Below are positions 19,275-27,113 of a stretch of 64,000 bases of DNA, in pieces; the stretch's first letter is position 1; every line of letters starts with the position of its first letter. Location: the NCBI GenBank assembly GCA_030149245.1, contig JASBRX010000025.1:29959-93958 (forward strand), read 5' to 3'. A model generated the notes under the pieces. The model made no database searches, had not been told where the DNA came from, and was given only the letters and a program-made list of their open reading frames with translations. The DNA is from Sphingomonas bacterium (lineage in GTDB: Bacteria > Pseudomonadota > Alphaproteobacteria > Sphingomonadales > Sphingomonadaceae). Made by a program: the position numbers and the translations under genes.

Positions 19275-19330
19275 CCCCTCCCGCTTGCGGGAGGGGTAGG
19301 GGAGGGTCTTCTTCTTCTTCTTCTTCTTCT
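19275..19330. repeat. GC palindrome plus (TCT)8 microsatellite
   Basis: The palindrome CCCCTCCCGCTTGCGGGAGGGG (19275-19296) is followed by GGGGAGGG and then eight uninterrupted TCT units at 19307-19330. Pure trinucleotide tracts of this length are unusual in bacterial intergenic DNA and can vary by slippage. A shorter TCTTCTTCTT run lies just upstream at 19263-19272. Confidence 0.85.
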
Positions 19331-19400
19331 GCTTGTCCGCTGCACATCGCAATTGGACAGCCGCCTCGCCACGGCCTAGCCACCCCTAAACGATGTGAGA

Positions 19401-19929
19401 ATGCGACTGCGCGGCACACTGATCGGCATTGCCGCCGCCCTGATCGGGATCGCAGCCCTGTGCGCCTACGCGTTCGCCCAAACACCACGCCGCGATCCCA
19501 TCGAGCCGCTAACCGACCGCATCATCGTCGAAAAGTGCGCATCGCATGACGTTCCTCAAGGACGGGCGGGTCGTCAAAACCTATCGCATTGCGCTGGGGC
19601 GCGGTGGCCTTGGCCCAAAGACCCAGTCCGGCGACAATCGCGTGCCCGAAGGCATCTACCGCATCACCGGTCGCAACCCGAACAGCGCCTATCACCTGTC
19701 ACTGCGGATCAGCTACCCGACGCCATCGCAGGCACAGGCCGCCCGCGCACGCGGCATCGATCCGGGCGGCGACATCATGATCCACGGACTTCGCAACGGC
19801 CTTGGCTGGATCGGCGCGCAACACCGGCGGATCGACTGGACGCAGGGGTGCATCGCCGTGACCAATGCGGAGATCGAGGAAATCTGGCGCACCGTGCCGG
19901 ACAATGTCGTCATCGAAATCCGGGCGTAA
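19401..19929 (+). pseudogene. L,D-transpeptidase (YkuD family), frameshifted
   Basis: The ATG at 19401 opens a signal-anchor (LIGIAAALIGIAALCAYAFA) followed by DRIIVEK. The frame then breaks at the A run 19531-19534. Adding one A there restores V-E-K-S-A-H-R-M-T, after which the second frame continues to the stop at 19929 with the YkuD motifs: MIHG and DWTQGCIAVTN with the catalytic cysteine. The intact family cross-links peptidoglycan or attaches proteins to it in the periplasm. Read as given, the catalytic part could only start at the internal ATG 19546 and would lack its export signal. This is either a true single-base loss or a homopolymer sequencing error. Confidence 0.85.
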
Positions 19930-20008
19930 GCGGATCCAAGGCTGCGGTTGACTGCGCAGGTCGTCGCCCGCAGCATCCGCGCCATGAACACGGACAAGAC
20001 ATATCGGT

Positions 20009-20197
20009 GTGACGGGGCTCGGGCGCTGGCTTGCCTTGGCGGCCGCTGCCGGTATGGTCCTCTTCTCCATTCCGCTGATCGTGTCGAACGTCGCGGCGGA
20101 CTTCATCGGAGCTGCAATTGAGGGCGTATTCTGCGCCGTCATCGCCGTCGCAGCGAGCCAGTTGGATCACCAAAAGGCAGCGGCCGGCCGCAGTTGA
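20009..20197 (+). CDS. Possible small two-helix membrane protein
   Basis: A 62-aa frame from a GTG with no clear ribosome site. The product has two hydrophobic segments, WLALAAAAGMVLFSIPLIVS and IGAAIEGVFCAVIAVAAS, and a basic tail. It fits a small membrane protein, but there is no family match I know of, and the gap of ~290 bases between the transpeptidase and the next gene holds nothing else. It may not be expressed. Confidence 0.35.
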   Translation: MTGLGRWLALAAAAGMVLFSIPLIVSNVAADFIGAAIEGVFCAVIAVAASQLDHQKAAAGRS

Positions 20198-20216
20198 CGC
20201 CAGTCGTTCCGCGCCG

Positions 20217-21086
20217 TCAGTTACCTTTGGCGGTCGAGCCAACCCTGCGCCGTTCCACGGTCTCGGTCCCGGTCCGCTTCTCCGTCACTCCGTCTTCACG
20301 CCTGATCTCGGTTCGGATCGTTTTCACCCGCTTGCGTGCAATACCTGAGTCGTCGGTTTCCCACGTCACCGTGATCGAACCCGTCACCTGCTCGCCCGCG
20401 TGCTCGCGCAGCGCTGCCTCCAGACTGACCGGCGTCCCGCTGATCTGACCAACGACCATAGCGGTCTCGGCGCGGTCATGGCGAACCTTGTCGGGATCGA
20501 TGGGGACGGTGGCACTGAACGCGCTCTTGCCGGTCTGAACGATCCGACCATCCTGTGCTGCGCGCGGATCTGAATAGACGCCGCCCTCGCGCACGATCTG
20601 CGCAGCCGGATCGAGTTCGACCGTTTGCGCCACAATCTCATGCGGGTCACATTCGATGCGGATTGCGGTCCAGGTAAAGATCCAGCGTCCACAAATCGAC
20701 CGGTCCCATTTGGCCGCCTTCAACCAGCCATCGAGGCGTGCTTCGAGTTCGGGGGCGTTAAGGAGCCGCCGGGACCCGTCTGATGCCTTGAAAATACGCG
20801 CGGGCAACTGCCATTCGCGCGCCCGGTCCTGCGATGTCGCGTCGGGCGGCAAGTCGTATTCCAGTTCGACTCCGCCATCGCGCACACTGACGACACGTTC
20901 GATCAGAGCCGTGTGGCCCCTTGAGTTAGCGGACGATCCGTCGCTGGATGTTTCGCTTGTCTGGTAGCTTTGCGTGAGTTCATAGCGGTCGCCAGCTTGC
21001 ATCGCTTGCGCAAATGCGGGCGCCACTCCTGCAAGCAGCATCGCGGCGCCAGCACCAAAGACTGCCAGGTTCATTGTCACGGACAT
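20217..21086 (-). CDS. Exported hypothetical protein (~289 aa)
   Basis: A signal peptide (MNLAVFGAGAAMLLAGVAPA, cut after AFA) precedes a soluble domain with beta-rich segments (GDRYELTQSYQT, GGVELEYDLP, VTGSITVTWET) and two cysteines (SICGRW, IECDPH) that could pair in the periplasm. It ends in a basic tail, TVERRRVGSTAKGN. The start is set at 21086; 21074 is also possible and neither has a clear ribosome site. No family recognised. It is followed on the same strand by nothing, and preceded upstream by the membrane protein cassette 30 bases away. Confidence 0.7.
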   Translation of the reverse strand: MSVTMNLAVFGAGAAMLLAGVAPAFAQAMQAGDRYELTQSYQTSETSSDGSSANSRGHTALIERVVSVRDGGVELEYDLPPDATSQDRAREWQLPARIFKASDGSRRLLNAPELEARLDGWLKAAKWDRSICGRWIFTWTAIRIECDPHEIVAQTVELDPAAQIVREGGVYSDPRAAQDGRIVQTGKSAFSATVPIDPDKVRHDRAETAMVVGQISGTPVSLEAALREHAGEQVTGSITVTWETDDSGIARKRVKTIRTEIRREDGVTEKRTGTETVERRRVGSTAKGN

Positions 21087-21116
21087 GCCCGCGCAGTCTT
21101 CGGCTGGCAAGCCGGA

Positions 21117-21878
21117 TCAGCAGGCCCCAACCGCCAACCCCACCCCACCCCGCGCCGCCGCCCGCCGCGCCACCACAAACGCAGCCGCCACCATCACCAC
21201 GCCCAGATACCCGACCAACAGCGAATCCAGCGCCATCACCGCCCACACCACCGCCGGAGCCTTGCCCACCGCCACAAACGCCAGCGCATAATGCGCGACC
21301 ATCAGCGGCAGCATCGCCAGCAGCGACACGATCACCGCATAGGGATAGATGCCGCCCGTCAGCCGGATCGATCGCACAAAGCCGATGCCGGGGTTGCCCG
21401 CCGCCGCCGCAGTCTTCCACGCCGATAGCAAGGGCTCGAACAACAGGCTGACCAGCAGGCTCAGGATCAGCACCGCCGCCGCGACATTGCCCTCGATGCC
21501 CGCCGCATCGGCGATCAGCGGCCCGTCCTGCACCAGGATCAGCCAGAACAGGCTCCACGCCATCACCGGCACGAACAATCGCACCGCCACCGGATCGATC
21601 CGCCGCGCCGCAACCGGATCGTCGCCGAATACCAGGAACCGTGCCGCCCAATATCCGGTCAGGAACAGCGCGATCACCTTCGCATGGCCAATGGCCAGCC
21701 GGAGCAGGTCGCCCTCCGCCGCGCGCATCCCTGCCATATCGACATACATGCCCGCGCGGATCTCGACCGCATGCTGGACCATCTCGACCGCAACCGGGAT
21801 CAGGAACAGCAGCGGGCAGAGCAGGGCATAGCGGCCCGATCGTACGAACACTTCAATCAGATCGCGGCCCATCGTCAT
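21117..21878 (-). CDS. Polytopic membrane protein of the XRE/DUF2975 cassette
   Basis: A 253-aa inner-membrane protein with about six hydrophobic segments, including YALLCPLLFLIPVAV, LFVPVMAWSLFWLILV, AAAVLILSLLVSLLFEPL and LVGYLGVVMVAAAFVV. A charged loop with VFGDDPVAARRIDP lies between the second and third. GAAGGGGA precedes the ATG, and the ATG overlaps the XRE gene stop (ATGA), so it is translated with the regulator. Function unknown; no catalytic motif is visible. Confidence 0.8.
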   Translation of the reverse strand: MTMGRDLIEVFVRSGRYALLCPLLFLIPVAVEMVQHAVEIRAGMYVDMAGMRAAEGDLLRLAIGHAKVIALFLTGYWAARFLVFGDDPVAARRIDPVAVRLFVPVMAWSLFWLILVQDGPLIADAAGIEGNVAAAVLILSLLVSLLFEPLLSAWKTAAAAGNPGIGFVRSIRLTGGIYPYAVIVSLLAMLPLMVAHYALAFVAVGKAPAVVWAVMALDSLLVGYLGVVMVAAAFVVARRAAARGGVGLAVGAC

Positions 21879-22084
21879 TCCCCTTCGTCATAAGTCAGGA
21901 TGTCGCCCGGCTGGCACTCCAGCGCGCGGCAGATCGCGTCGAGCGTCGAAAATCGGATCGCCTTGGCCTTGCCGGTCTTGAGGATCGACAGGTTGGCGAG
22001 CGTGATGTCCACGCGCTCGGCCAGTTCGGTCAGCGTCATGCGCCGCGCATGCAGCACATCGTCCAGCGTCACGCGGACCGTCAT
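21875..22084 (-). CDS. Small XRE/Cro-type HTH regulator
   Basis: A 69-aa protein that is almost entirely a Cro/C1-type helix-turn-helix: VTLDDVLHARRMTLTELAER, ITLANLSILKTGKAKAIRFS, then LDAICRALECQPGDIL. This is the YozG-like form often encoded next to DUF2975 membrane proteins (general knowledge). It overlaps the genes on both sides by 1 and 4 bases, a tight three-gene operon. It likely autoregulates from the AT-rich region upstream of the DUF2975 gene. Confidence 0.92.
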   Translation of the reverse strand: MTVRVTLDDVLHARRMTLTELAERVDITLANLSILKTGKAKAIRFSTLDAICRALECQPGDILTYDEGE

Positions 22085-22584
22085 CAAACCGTCCCCTCGA
22101 TCTCGTCCTGCATCGCCGCGCCCTGCTGGAACACCCGCGCGAGCACGAACAGCAACAGCACCGCAAGCCAGCCGGTGAGCGAGAATTGCCACGCCATCAC
22201 CTCGCCCGTCGCCGCGCTCAGCCGCGCCGCGACTACCGCAAAGCCCAGGTCGAGCAGTTGCAGCGCCAGCACCGCCCAGGCGACCTGCCGCAACCGGTCG
22301 GCATTGACCGGCGCAAACGGGGTCCCGGCGCGCACCGTGTCGATCATCGCGATCAATCGCGTAAAGATCAGATGCACCGCCGGCGCCGCCGCGAGGCCGA
22401 TCGCCAGCACCGTGAGCATCGCATAGCGCACCGTCGCCGCCTCGTCCCCAAACCGCGCGACCAGCGGTCCCGTGATCGCGTCCGGTGCCAACGCCACTGC
22501 CACGCCGACCAGCACGAACATCGCAGCGGCGATCCAGTTGAGAATGAGCAGGGCGAGCATGAGCCGTCGGGTGAAGATCAACAT
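22084..22584 (-). CDS. DUF2975-type membrane protein
   Basis: About 166 aa with four hydrophobic segments (ALLILNWIAAAMFVLVGVAV, YAMLTVLAIGLAAAPAVHLI, AVLALQLLDLGFAVVAA, LTGWLAVLLLFVLARVF). The loop LIAMIDTVRAGTPFAPVNAD matches the typical DUF2975 signature in which TVRxGxPF precedes the third helix. The start at 22584 follows GGAG; frames further upstream run through AT-rich, promoter-like DNA. It leads the operon with the XRE regulator and the polytopic protein. Function unknown; cassettes of this kind are thought to sense or modify membrane state. Confidence 0.85.
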   Translation of the reverse strand: MLIFTRRLMLALLILNWIAAAMFVLVGVAVALAPDAITGPLVARFGDEAATVRYAMLTVLAIGLAAAPAVHLIFTRLIAMIDTVRAGTPFAPVNADRLRQVAWAVLALQLLDLGFAVVAARLSAATGEVMAWQFSLTGWLAVLLLFVLARVFQQGAAMQDEIEGTV

Positions 22585-22680
22585 GGCGAGTCTCCGTGAA
22601 TTATTGATATTCGATAATTCATTCATCGAAAAACGGCAAGACAATTTATCGTTTTGCGATAAGGGGTGGCGTTGCGATCG
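22585..22680 (-). promoter_or_regulatory. AT-rich promoter/operator region of the DUF2975-XRE operon
   Basis: About 70 bases (22596-22664) are far richer in A and T than their surroundings. They hold repeated ATCGAA/TTCGAT-like words: TATTCGATAATTCA, TTCATCGAAAAACG and TTATCGTTTTGCGATAA, the last a 17-base near-palindrome. This is the expected place for the XRE protein to bind and for the leftward promoter. No experimental site is known to me. Confidence 0.5.
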
Positions 22681-22720
22681 CATGGATGACGCCCGCGCCG
22701 CGCTCGGCTAACACCGCGCC

Positions 22721-23080
22721 ATGACCGATTGCCGCGACTCCACGCTCGACCTGAACCCGAACTATGACGCCAACGGCCTGATCACCGCCGTCGCGACGCA
22801 CGCCGCGACGGGGGAGCTGCTGATGCTCGCGCACATGAACGCCGATGCGCTGGCGAAGACGCTCGAGACCGGTGAGGCGTGGTTCTGGTCGCGCAGCCGC
22901 CAGCGCCTGTGGAAAAAGGGGGAGAGCAGCGGCCACGTCCTACGCGTGGTCGAGGCGCGGATCGACTGCGACCAGGACGCACTCTGGCTGAAGGTCGACC
23001 CCGCCGGGCCGGCGTGCCACACCGGCGAGGCGAGCTGCTTCTTCCGCCGCATCGAGGGCGGCCGGCTGGTGCGCGGGTGA
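22721..23080 (+). CDS. hisI: Phosphoribosyl-AMP cyclohydrolase
   Basis: A 119-aa stand-alone HisI, which opens the adenine ring of PR-AMP in histidine synthesis. Motifs are [19 protein letters not shown], the metal-binding DCDQDALWL and the cysteine pair in [11 protein letters not shown]. There is no fused PR-ATP pyrophosphatase domain, as is usual in alphaproteobacteria. No other his gene lies nearby. It has no clear ribosome site and is followed by a composite repeat. Confidence 0.95.
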   Translation: MTDCRDSTLDLNPNYDANGLITAVATHAATGELLMLAHMNADALAKTLETGEAWFWSRSRQRLWKKGESSGHVLRVVEARIDCDQDALWLKVDPAGPACHTGEASCFFRRIEGGRLVRG

Positions 23081-23096
23081 GGGCAGGGCGTGTCCC

Positions 23097-23263
23097 AATT
23101 CCTCCCCCAGCTTGCTGGGGGAGGGGGACCGCCGCCGAAGGCGGTGGTGGAGGGGCCGCCCCGCAGAGGGCGGAATTTTGCCGAGCCGTTTCGGCCGTCT
23201 GCGCGGCCGCCCCTCCGTCAGCACTGCGTGCTGCCACCTCCCCTGCGGGGCAGGGGAGAAATT
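23097..23263. repeat. ~170-bp composite palindromic repeat, copy B
   Basis: Same layout as the copy at 6349-6518: AATTCCTCCCCC end, GCCGCCGAAGGCGGTGGTGG hairpin, a central ~50 bases inverted relative to copy A, then CCGTCAGCACTGCGTGCTGC and the terminal AGGGGAGAAATT. It fills the whole gap between hisI and the lipoprotein, and its end supplies the GGGGAG just before the TTG start of that gene. Confidence 0.85.
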
Positions 23264-23760
23264 TGACTGTTGCCGCCGCCCTCCTCGTCGCCGCCTGCTC
23301 CGGCAACGGGCCGCAGCCCGGCGCGTCGCCCACACCCCCTGACCTCGAATCCGCCGCGATCGAACGCGGCATCGTCCGCGACCCCAAGGCGAGCGACGTC
23401 ACCGGCCTCTATGCCCGCGACACCGACCGGCTGTGCGTCGTCCCCGACGGCACCGCCTACCGGGTTGGCGCCTTCGTCGATTATGGCGACAAGGTCAGCT
23501 GCACCGGCCGCGGCACCGCCGCCCGCTCCGGCTCCACCCTCGCGATCACCTTCACCGGCAAGAACGGCGAAACCTGCGCGTTCGATGCCAAGTTCGACGG
23601 CGACCGCATCACCTTCCCCGCCAACGTCCCCGACGCCTGCGCCAAACTCTGCGGCCCCCGCGCCAGCTTCGCCGCGCTCGAAGTCGAGCGCCTTAGCGAA
23701 TCCGCGGCGGAGGCCGAAGCTCTCAGAAGCGCTGAGGGAGTCAGACTCTGCGGAGGTTGA
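23263..23760 (+). CDS. Putative lipoprotein with a start remodelled by repeat DNA
   Basis: About 165 aa from a TTG at 23263, preceded at 4 bases by GGGGAG that belongs to the adjoining repeat. The product begins LTVAAALLVAACSGN: a hydrophobic run and lipobox VAAC, but with no basic N-region, which is unusual. The mature part has paired cysteines (RLCVVPDG, VSCTGRG, ETCAFDAKF, DACAKLCG), alternates beta-like segments and ends in ESAAEAEALRSAEGVRLCGG. It is probably a periplasmic lipoprotein of unknown function whose original start was replaced when the repeat landed. An alternative start cannot be seen. Confidence 0.65.
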   Translation: MTVAAALLVAACSGNGPQPGASPTPPDLESAAIERGIVRDPKASDVTGLYARDTDRLCVVPDGTAYRVGAFVDYGDKVSCTGRGTAARSGSTLAITFTGKNGETCAFDAKFDGDRITFPANVPDACAKLCGPRASFAALEVERLSESAAEAEALRSAEGVRLCGG

Positions 23761-23771
23761 CGTTAACGTAA
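23757..23771 (+). promoter_or_regulatory. Palindrome TTGACGTTAACGTAA, probable MerR-family operator
   Basis: A perfect 10-base palindrome ACGTTAACGT with flanking TTG/TAA lies 21 bases before the MerR gene start. From memory it resembles the ACGT-xx-ACGT operators of LiuR-type MerR regulators controlling acyl-CoA genes. The site also overlaps the stop of the upstream lipoprotein gene. Confidence 0.5.
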
Positions 23772-23792
23772 GGTCAGCGTAAATCGACTCGC

Positions 23793-24224
23793 ATGGCAAC
23801 GAAACTGAAAGCCGTCGCCAGCTTCGCCCCGATCGAAGCGCGGCCGGACAAGGAGAGCTTTTCGATCTCGGACCTGTGCGCCGAGTTCGAGGTGACCGCG
23901 CGCGCGCTGCGCTTCTATGAGGACGAAGGGCTGATCAGCCCCGAGCGCCGCGGGCTCCAGCGCATCTATTCGCACCGCGACCGCGCCCGGCTCGCCTGGA
24001 TCCTGCGCGGCAAGCGCGTCGGCTTCAGCCTGGCCGAGATTCGCGAGATGATCGACCTCTACGACGTCGGCGACGAACGCCGCACCCAGCATCAGGTCAC
24101 GCTCGACAAATGCCGCGCGCGCATCGACCTGCTGGAACGGCAAAAGGTCGATATCGACGCCGCCATTGCCGAACTCGACGATTTCATCGCGGTCCTCGAA
24201 GGCCGCGCCGCGCCGATCAAATGA
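23793..24224 (+). CDS. MerR-family regulator, LiuR-like
   Basis: A 143-aa regulator with the MerR winged-helix near residues 22-70 (FSISDLCAEFEVTARALRFY, EDEGLISPERRGLQRIYSHR, RDRARLAWILRGKRVGFSLA) and a C-terminal dimerisation coiled coil. It lacks the metal-binding cysteines of MerR or SoxR. The adjacent acyl-CoA dehydrogenase and the ACGT palindrome upstream suggest control of fatty or branched-chain acyl-CoA breakdown, as for LiuR, but the ligand is not shown by the sequence. Confidence 0.85.
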   Translation: MATKLKAVASFAPIEARPDKESFSISDLCAEFEVTARALRFYEDEGLISPERRGLQRIYSHRDRARLAWILRGKRVGFSLAEIREMIDLYDVGDERRTQHQVTLDKCRARIDLLERQKVDIDAAIAELDDFIAVLEGRAAPIK

Positions 24225-24230
24225 ATCACT

Positions 24231-24340
24231 AGCCCCTCCCCTTCAGGGGAGGGGTTGGGGTGGGGCCTACCAGTCTCACCGAGACCGTCATGCCTGGGGC
24301 GAGGCCCCACCCCCAACCCCTCCCCTGAAGGGGAGGGGCT
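24231..24340. repeat. 38/39-bp near-perfect inverted repeat
   Basis: Left arm 24231-24268 starts AGCCCCTCCCCTTCAGGGGA; right arm 24302-24340 is its inverse with one extra C. The 33-base spacer has no reading frame. Each arm also carries its own CCCCTCCCCTTCAGGGGAGGGG hairpin. It fills the gap between the MerR gene and the acyl-CoA dehydrogenase and ends 16 bases before the latter's start, so it forms most of that leader. Confidence 0.9.
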
Positions 24341-24356
24341 CAAGAAGGAAGAGAAG

Positions 24357-26168
24357 ATGCCCCGCTACAATCCCCCCGTCCGCGACACCCGTTTCGTCCT
24401 CGACCGCGTGCTCAAGATCGACCGCTATGCGAACCTCCCCGGCTTCGCCAACGCGACCCCCGACACCGTCACCGCGGTGCTGGAGGAGGGCGGCAAGTTC
24501 GTCGCCGAAGTCCTCTTCCCGATCAACCATAGTGGCGACCAGCAGGGCTGCACCCGCCACCTCGACGGCAGCGTCACTACCCCCGACGGCTTCAAGGAAG
24601 CGTACCAGCAGTTCGTCGACTCCGGCTGGGGCACCCTCAGCGCGCCGGAGCAGTTCGGTGGACAGGGCATGCCCCACGTCGTCTCCACCGCGTTCCAGGA
24701 GTACATGATCTCCGCCAACATGGCCTTCGCCATGTACCCCGGCCTCACCCACGGCGCGATCGAGGCGCTGCTGGCCAAGGGGTCGCCCGAGCAGCAGCAA
24801 ACCTACGTCCCCAAAATGGTCAGCGGCGAATGGGGCGGCACGATGAACCTGACCGAACCGCATTGCGGCACCGATCTCGGCCTCATCAAAACCCGCGCCG
24901 AGCCCAACGCCGACGGCAGCTGGTCGATCACGGGGACGAAGATCTTCATCTCCTCCGGCGAGCATGACCTGACCAGCAACATCATCCACCTCGTCCTCGC
25001 CAAGACCCCGGGCGCGCCGGAGAGCAGCAAGGGCATCAGCCTGTTCGTCGTCCCCAAATTCTTCGTCAACGACGACGGCAGCCTCGGCGACCGCAATGCC
25101 GTCAGCTGCGGCTCGATCGAGCACAAGATGGGCATCCACGCCAACTCGACCTGCGTGATGAACTATGACGGCGCGACCGGCTGGCTGGTCGGTGAGGAGA
25201 TGAAGGGCCTCGCCGCCATGTTCATCATGATGAACGCCGCCCGCCTCGGCGTCGGCCTTCAGGGCCTCGGCATCGGCGAAGTCGCCTATCAGAACGCCGT
25301 CCAATACGCGCACGACCGGCGTCAGGGCCGCGCGCTCACCGGCCCCGCCGAGCCCCAGGAAAAGGCCGACACCCTCTTCGTCCACCCCGATGTCCGCCGC
25401 ATGCTGATGGAGGCCAAGGCGATGACCGAAGGGCTCCGCGCCCTCTGCCTGTGGGGCGGCCTCCAGGTCGACCTGTCGCACAAGGCGGCGAGCGAGGAGG
25501 AGCGTCAGCTCGCCGACGACCTGATCGGCCTGCTCACCCCGGTGATCAAGGGCGTCGGCACCGACGCCGGCTACCGCATCGCGACCGACAGCCAGCAGGT
25601 CTATGGCGGCCATGGCTACATCGCCGAATGGGGCATGGAGCAATATGTCCGCGATGCCCGCATCGCGATGATCTATGAAGGCACCAACGGCGTGCAGGCG
25701 ATGGACCTGGTCGGCCGCAAGTTGGCGCAAAATGGCGGTCGCGCGGTCCAGACCCTGTTCCGCATCGTCACCGAAGAGGTCGCCGCCGCCAAGGCCAAGC
25801 CCGAACTCGCCCACCTCGCCGAAGCGCTCGAAAAGGCCAATGGCCAGCTTCAGGCCGCGACCATGTGGTTCATGGCCAACGGCATGAAGGACCCCAACCA
25901 GGTCGGCGCCGGAGCCTATTCGTACATGGAGCTGATGGGCACCGTCGCGATCGGCCTGATGTGGCTCCGCATGGCCGACGCGGCTGTGCAGGCACTGGCC
26001 GAAGGCGACGACGAAGCCGAAGGTGGTCGGGCGTTCTACGAAGCCAAGCTGGTCACCGCCCGCTTCTACGCCGACCGCATCATGCCCAACGCCGGCGCGC
26101 TCCGCCGCAAGATCGAAAGCGGCGCGGAGACGATCATGGCGCTGCCGGTGGAGGCGTTTGGGGTTTGA
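24357..26168 (+). CDS. Acyl-CoA dehydrogenase, long (DmdC/FadE12-like) form
   Basis: A 603-aa flavoprotein of the long acyl-CoA dehydrogenase group with an extra C-terminal domain. Characteristic parts are the opening MPRYNPPVRDTRFVLDRVL, the FAD/substrate region MNLTEPHCGTDLGLIKTRA, IFISSGEHDL, SIEHKMGIHANSTC, and the catalytic-base region MIYEGTNGVQAMDLVGRKL. The group includes methylmercaptopropionyl-CoA dehydrogenase and general fatty acyl enzymes; the substrate cannot be told here. AAGGAAGAG precedes the ATG at 24357. It is presumably controlled by the MerR protein just upstream. Confidence 0.95.
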   Translation: MPRYNPPVRDTRFVLDRVLKIDRYANLPGFANATPDTVTAVLEEGGKFVAEVLFPINHSGDQQGCTRHLDGSVTTPDGFKEAYQQFVDSGWGTLSAPEQFGGQGMPHVVSTAFQEYMISANMAFAMYPGLTHGAIEALLAKGSPEQQQTYVPKMVSGEWGGTMNLTEPHCGTDLGLIKTRAEPNADGSWSITGTKIFISSGEHDLTSNIIHLVLAKTPGAPESSKGISLFVVPKFFVNDDGSLGDRNAVSCGSIEHKMGIHANSTCVMNYDGATGWLVGEEMKGLAAMFIMMNAARLGVGLQGLGIGEVAYQNAVQYAHDRRQGRALTGPAEPQEKADTLFVHPDVRRMLMEAKAMTEGLRALCLWGGLQVDLSHKAASEEERQLADDLIGLLTPVIKGVGTDAGYRIATDSQQVYGGHGYIAEWGMEQYVRDARIAMIYEGTNGVQAMDLVGRKLAQNGGRAVQTLFRIVTEEVAAAKAKPELAHLAEALEKANGQLQAATMWFMANGMKDPNQVGAGAYSYMELMGTVAIGLMWLRMADAAVQALAEGDDEAEGGRAFYEAKLVTARFYADRIMPNAGALRRKIESGAETIMALPVEAFGV

Positions 26169-26192
26169 GGGGAGGGGGCGGGCGCGAGTGGA

Positions 26193-27113
26193 TTAGCCGC
26201 CCGCGCCTTGCTCAACCAGCCATTCTCCGAAAAGATCGAGCCTGTGTGACCAAAATACGGCGACGTTCTTATCCAATAGTTGCTTAACGTCGGACGATTT
26301 GACGACACCTTGCAGCAACGCTGCAGGCTTGACGAAATTTCCCCAATGATCCTTCCACGACGCGGCTTTCTTCAGCACGTCGTTGATGCGTTTCACGGAG
26401 TTGGTTTCGTCATTCGTCACCTTGCATTCGATTGCCAAGACAATCGCACCTTCCAAACCCACGGCGATATCGACCTCGGCTCGTCCAACATTCCCGCTTG
26501 CGAAGCGGGCCTTGTGCATAAACTGCTTGGAATTCAGACTACCCTGCGCATCAATCAGTGCTGACGGCACTTTCTGCCAGCCGAGCGCCTGAAGCTTGTT
26601 GATAATCGCAACCTCTTGCTCAAGTGCCAGTCGGTTGCGTCTAGCGGTAGCGACTCGCTGCGATGCGATCAAAGGCGAGACTGCTAGGAGTAGTGCGCCC
26701 AACTCTCTGTATGTTGGTGATCGTCCCGTCATCAGCCAGGGTGCCAGCCGTTTTGATCGCCACTCCAACAGCTTGTCGGCCACTACATCAGCGACGTCGG
26801 TATTGATTGAGGTTCCCGTTTTCTCAGAGCTTTTGGGCCATACGGGGCAGATCAGTTTAAACTGATCTTGGCTCGTCGGCGGCGCCATCAGATGCCGAAA
26901 CACAAGCATGTGGCTGCCGGATTGTTTCAGCGCCGCCGGGATATCGCGCAAGCAATCGGACGCCCTTAACGCTTGAATAATAACGGCGCGCGCCTCTACC
27001 AGTGCCTCGCGCCAGTCAGCGGCGCGATCCGAAGCGATCAAACTGTCCTCGTACAGTTTGCGCGCCTCTAACCGGAGCGCCTCGTGCGCAGCCTCATCCA
27101 GCAAACTGGCCAC
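26193..27113 (-). CDS. Putative type II restriction endonuclease (PD-(D/E)XK)
   Basis: A 306-aa protein coded 20 bases into the end of a C5-cytosine methyltransferase gene, the classic layout of a restriction-modification pair. Residues ~213-231 read AEVD(x13)ECK, a credible catalytic D215...E229-x-K231 of the PD-(D/E)XK nucleases. PWLMTGRSPT near 125, a long helix RLALEQEVAIINKL, GDFTN-like TNDETNSVKR after the active site, and VFWSHRLDLFGEWL near the end recall, from memory, the XamI family layout, but identity is low and the target site unknown. The start is GTG. Base composition is clearly less GC-rich than the neighbours, indicating transfer. Confidence 0.7.
   Translation of the reverse strand: MASLLDEAAHEALRLEARKLYEDSLIASDRAADWREALVEARAVIIQALRASDCLRDIPAALKQSGSHMLVFRHLMAPPTSQDQFKLICPVWPKSSEKTGTSINTDVADVVADKLLEWRSKRLAPWLMTGRSPTYRELGALLLAVSPLIASQRVATARRNRLALEQEVAIINKLQALGWQKVPSALIDAQGSLNSKQFMHKARFASGNVGRAEVDIAVGLEGAIVLAIECKVTNDETNSVKRINDVLKKAASWKDHWGNFVKPAALLQGVVKSSDVKQLLDKNVAVFWSHRLDLFGEWLVEQGAGG

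Noticed and set aside
22879..23760. A 293-aa frame running from hisI through repeat copy B into the lipoprotein
   Set aside because: The upstream part is hisI in another frame plus repeat DNA; a lipobox and a ribosome site mark a start at 23263.
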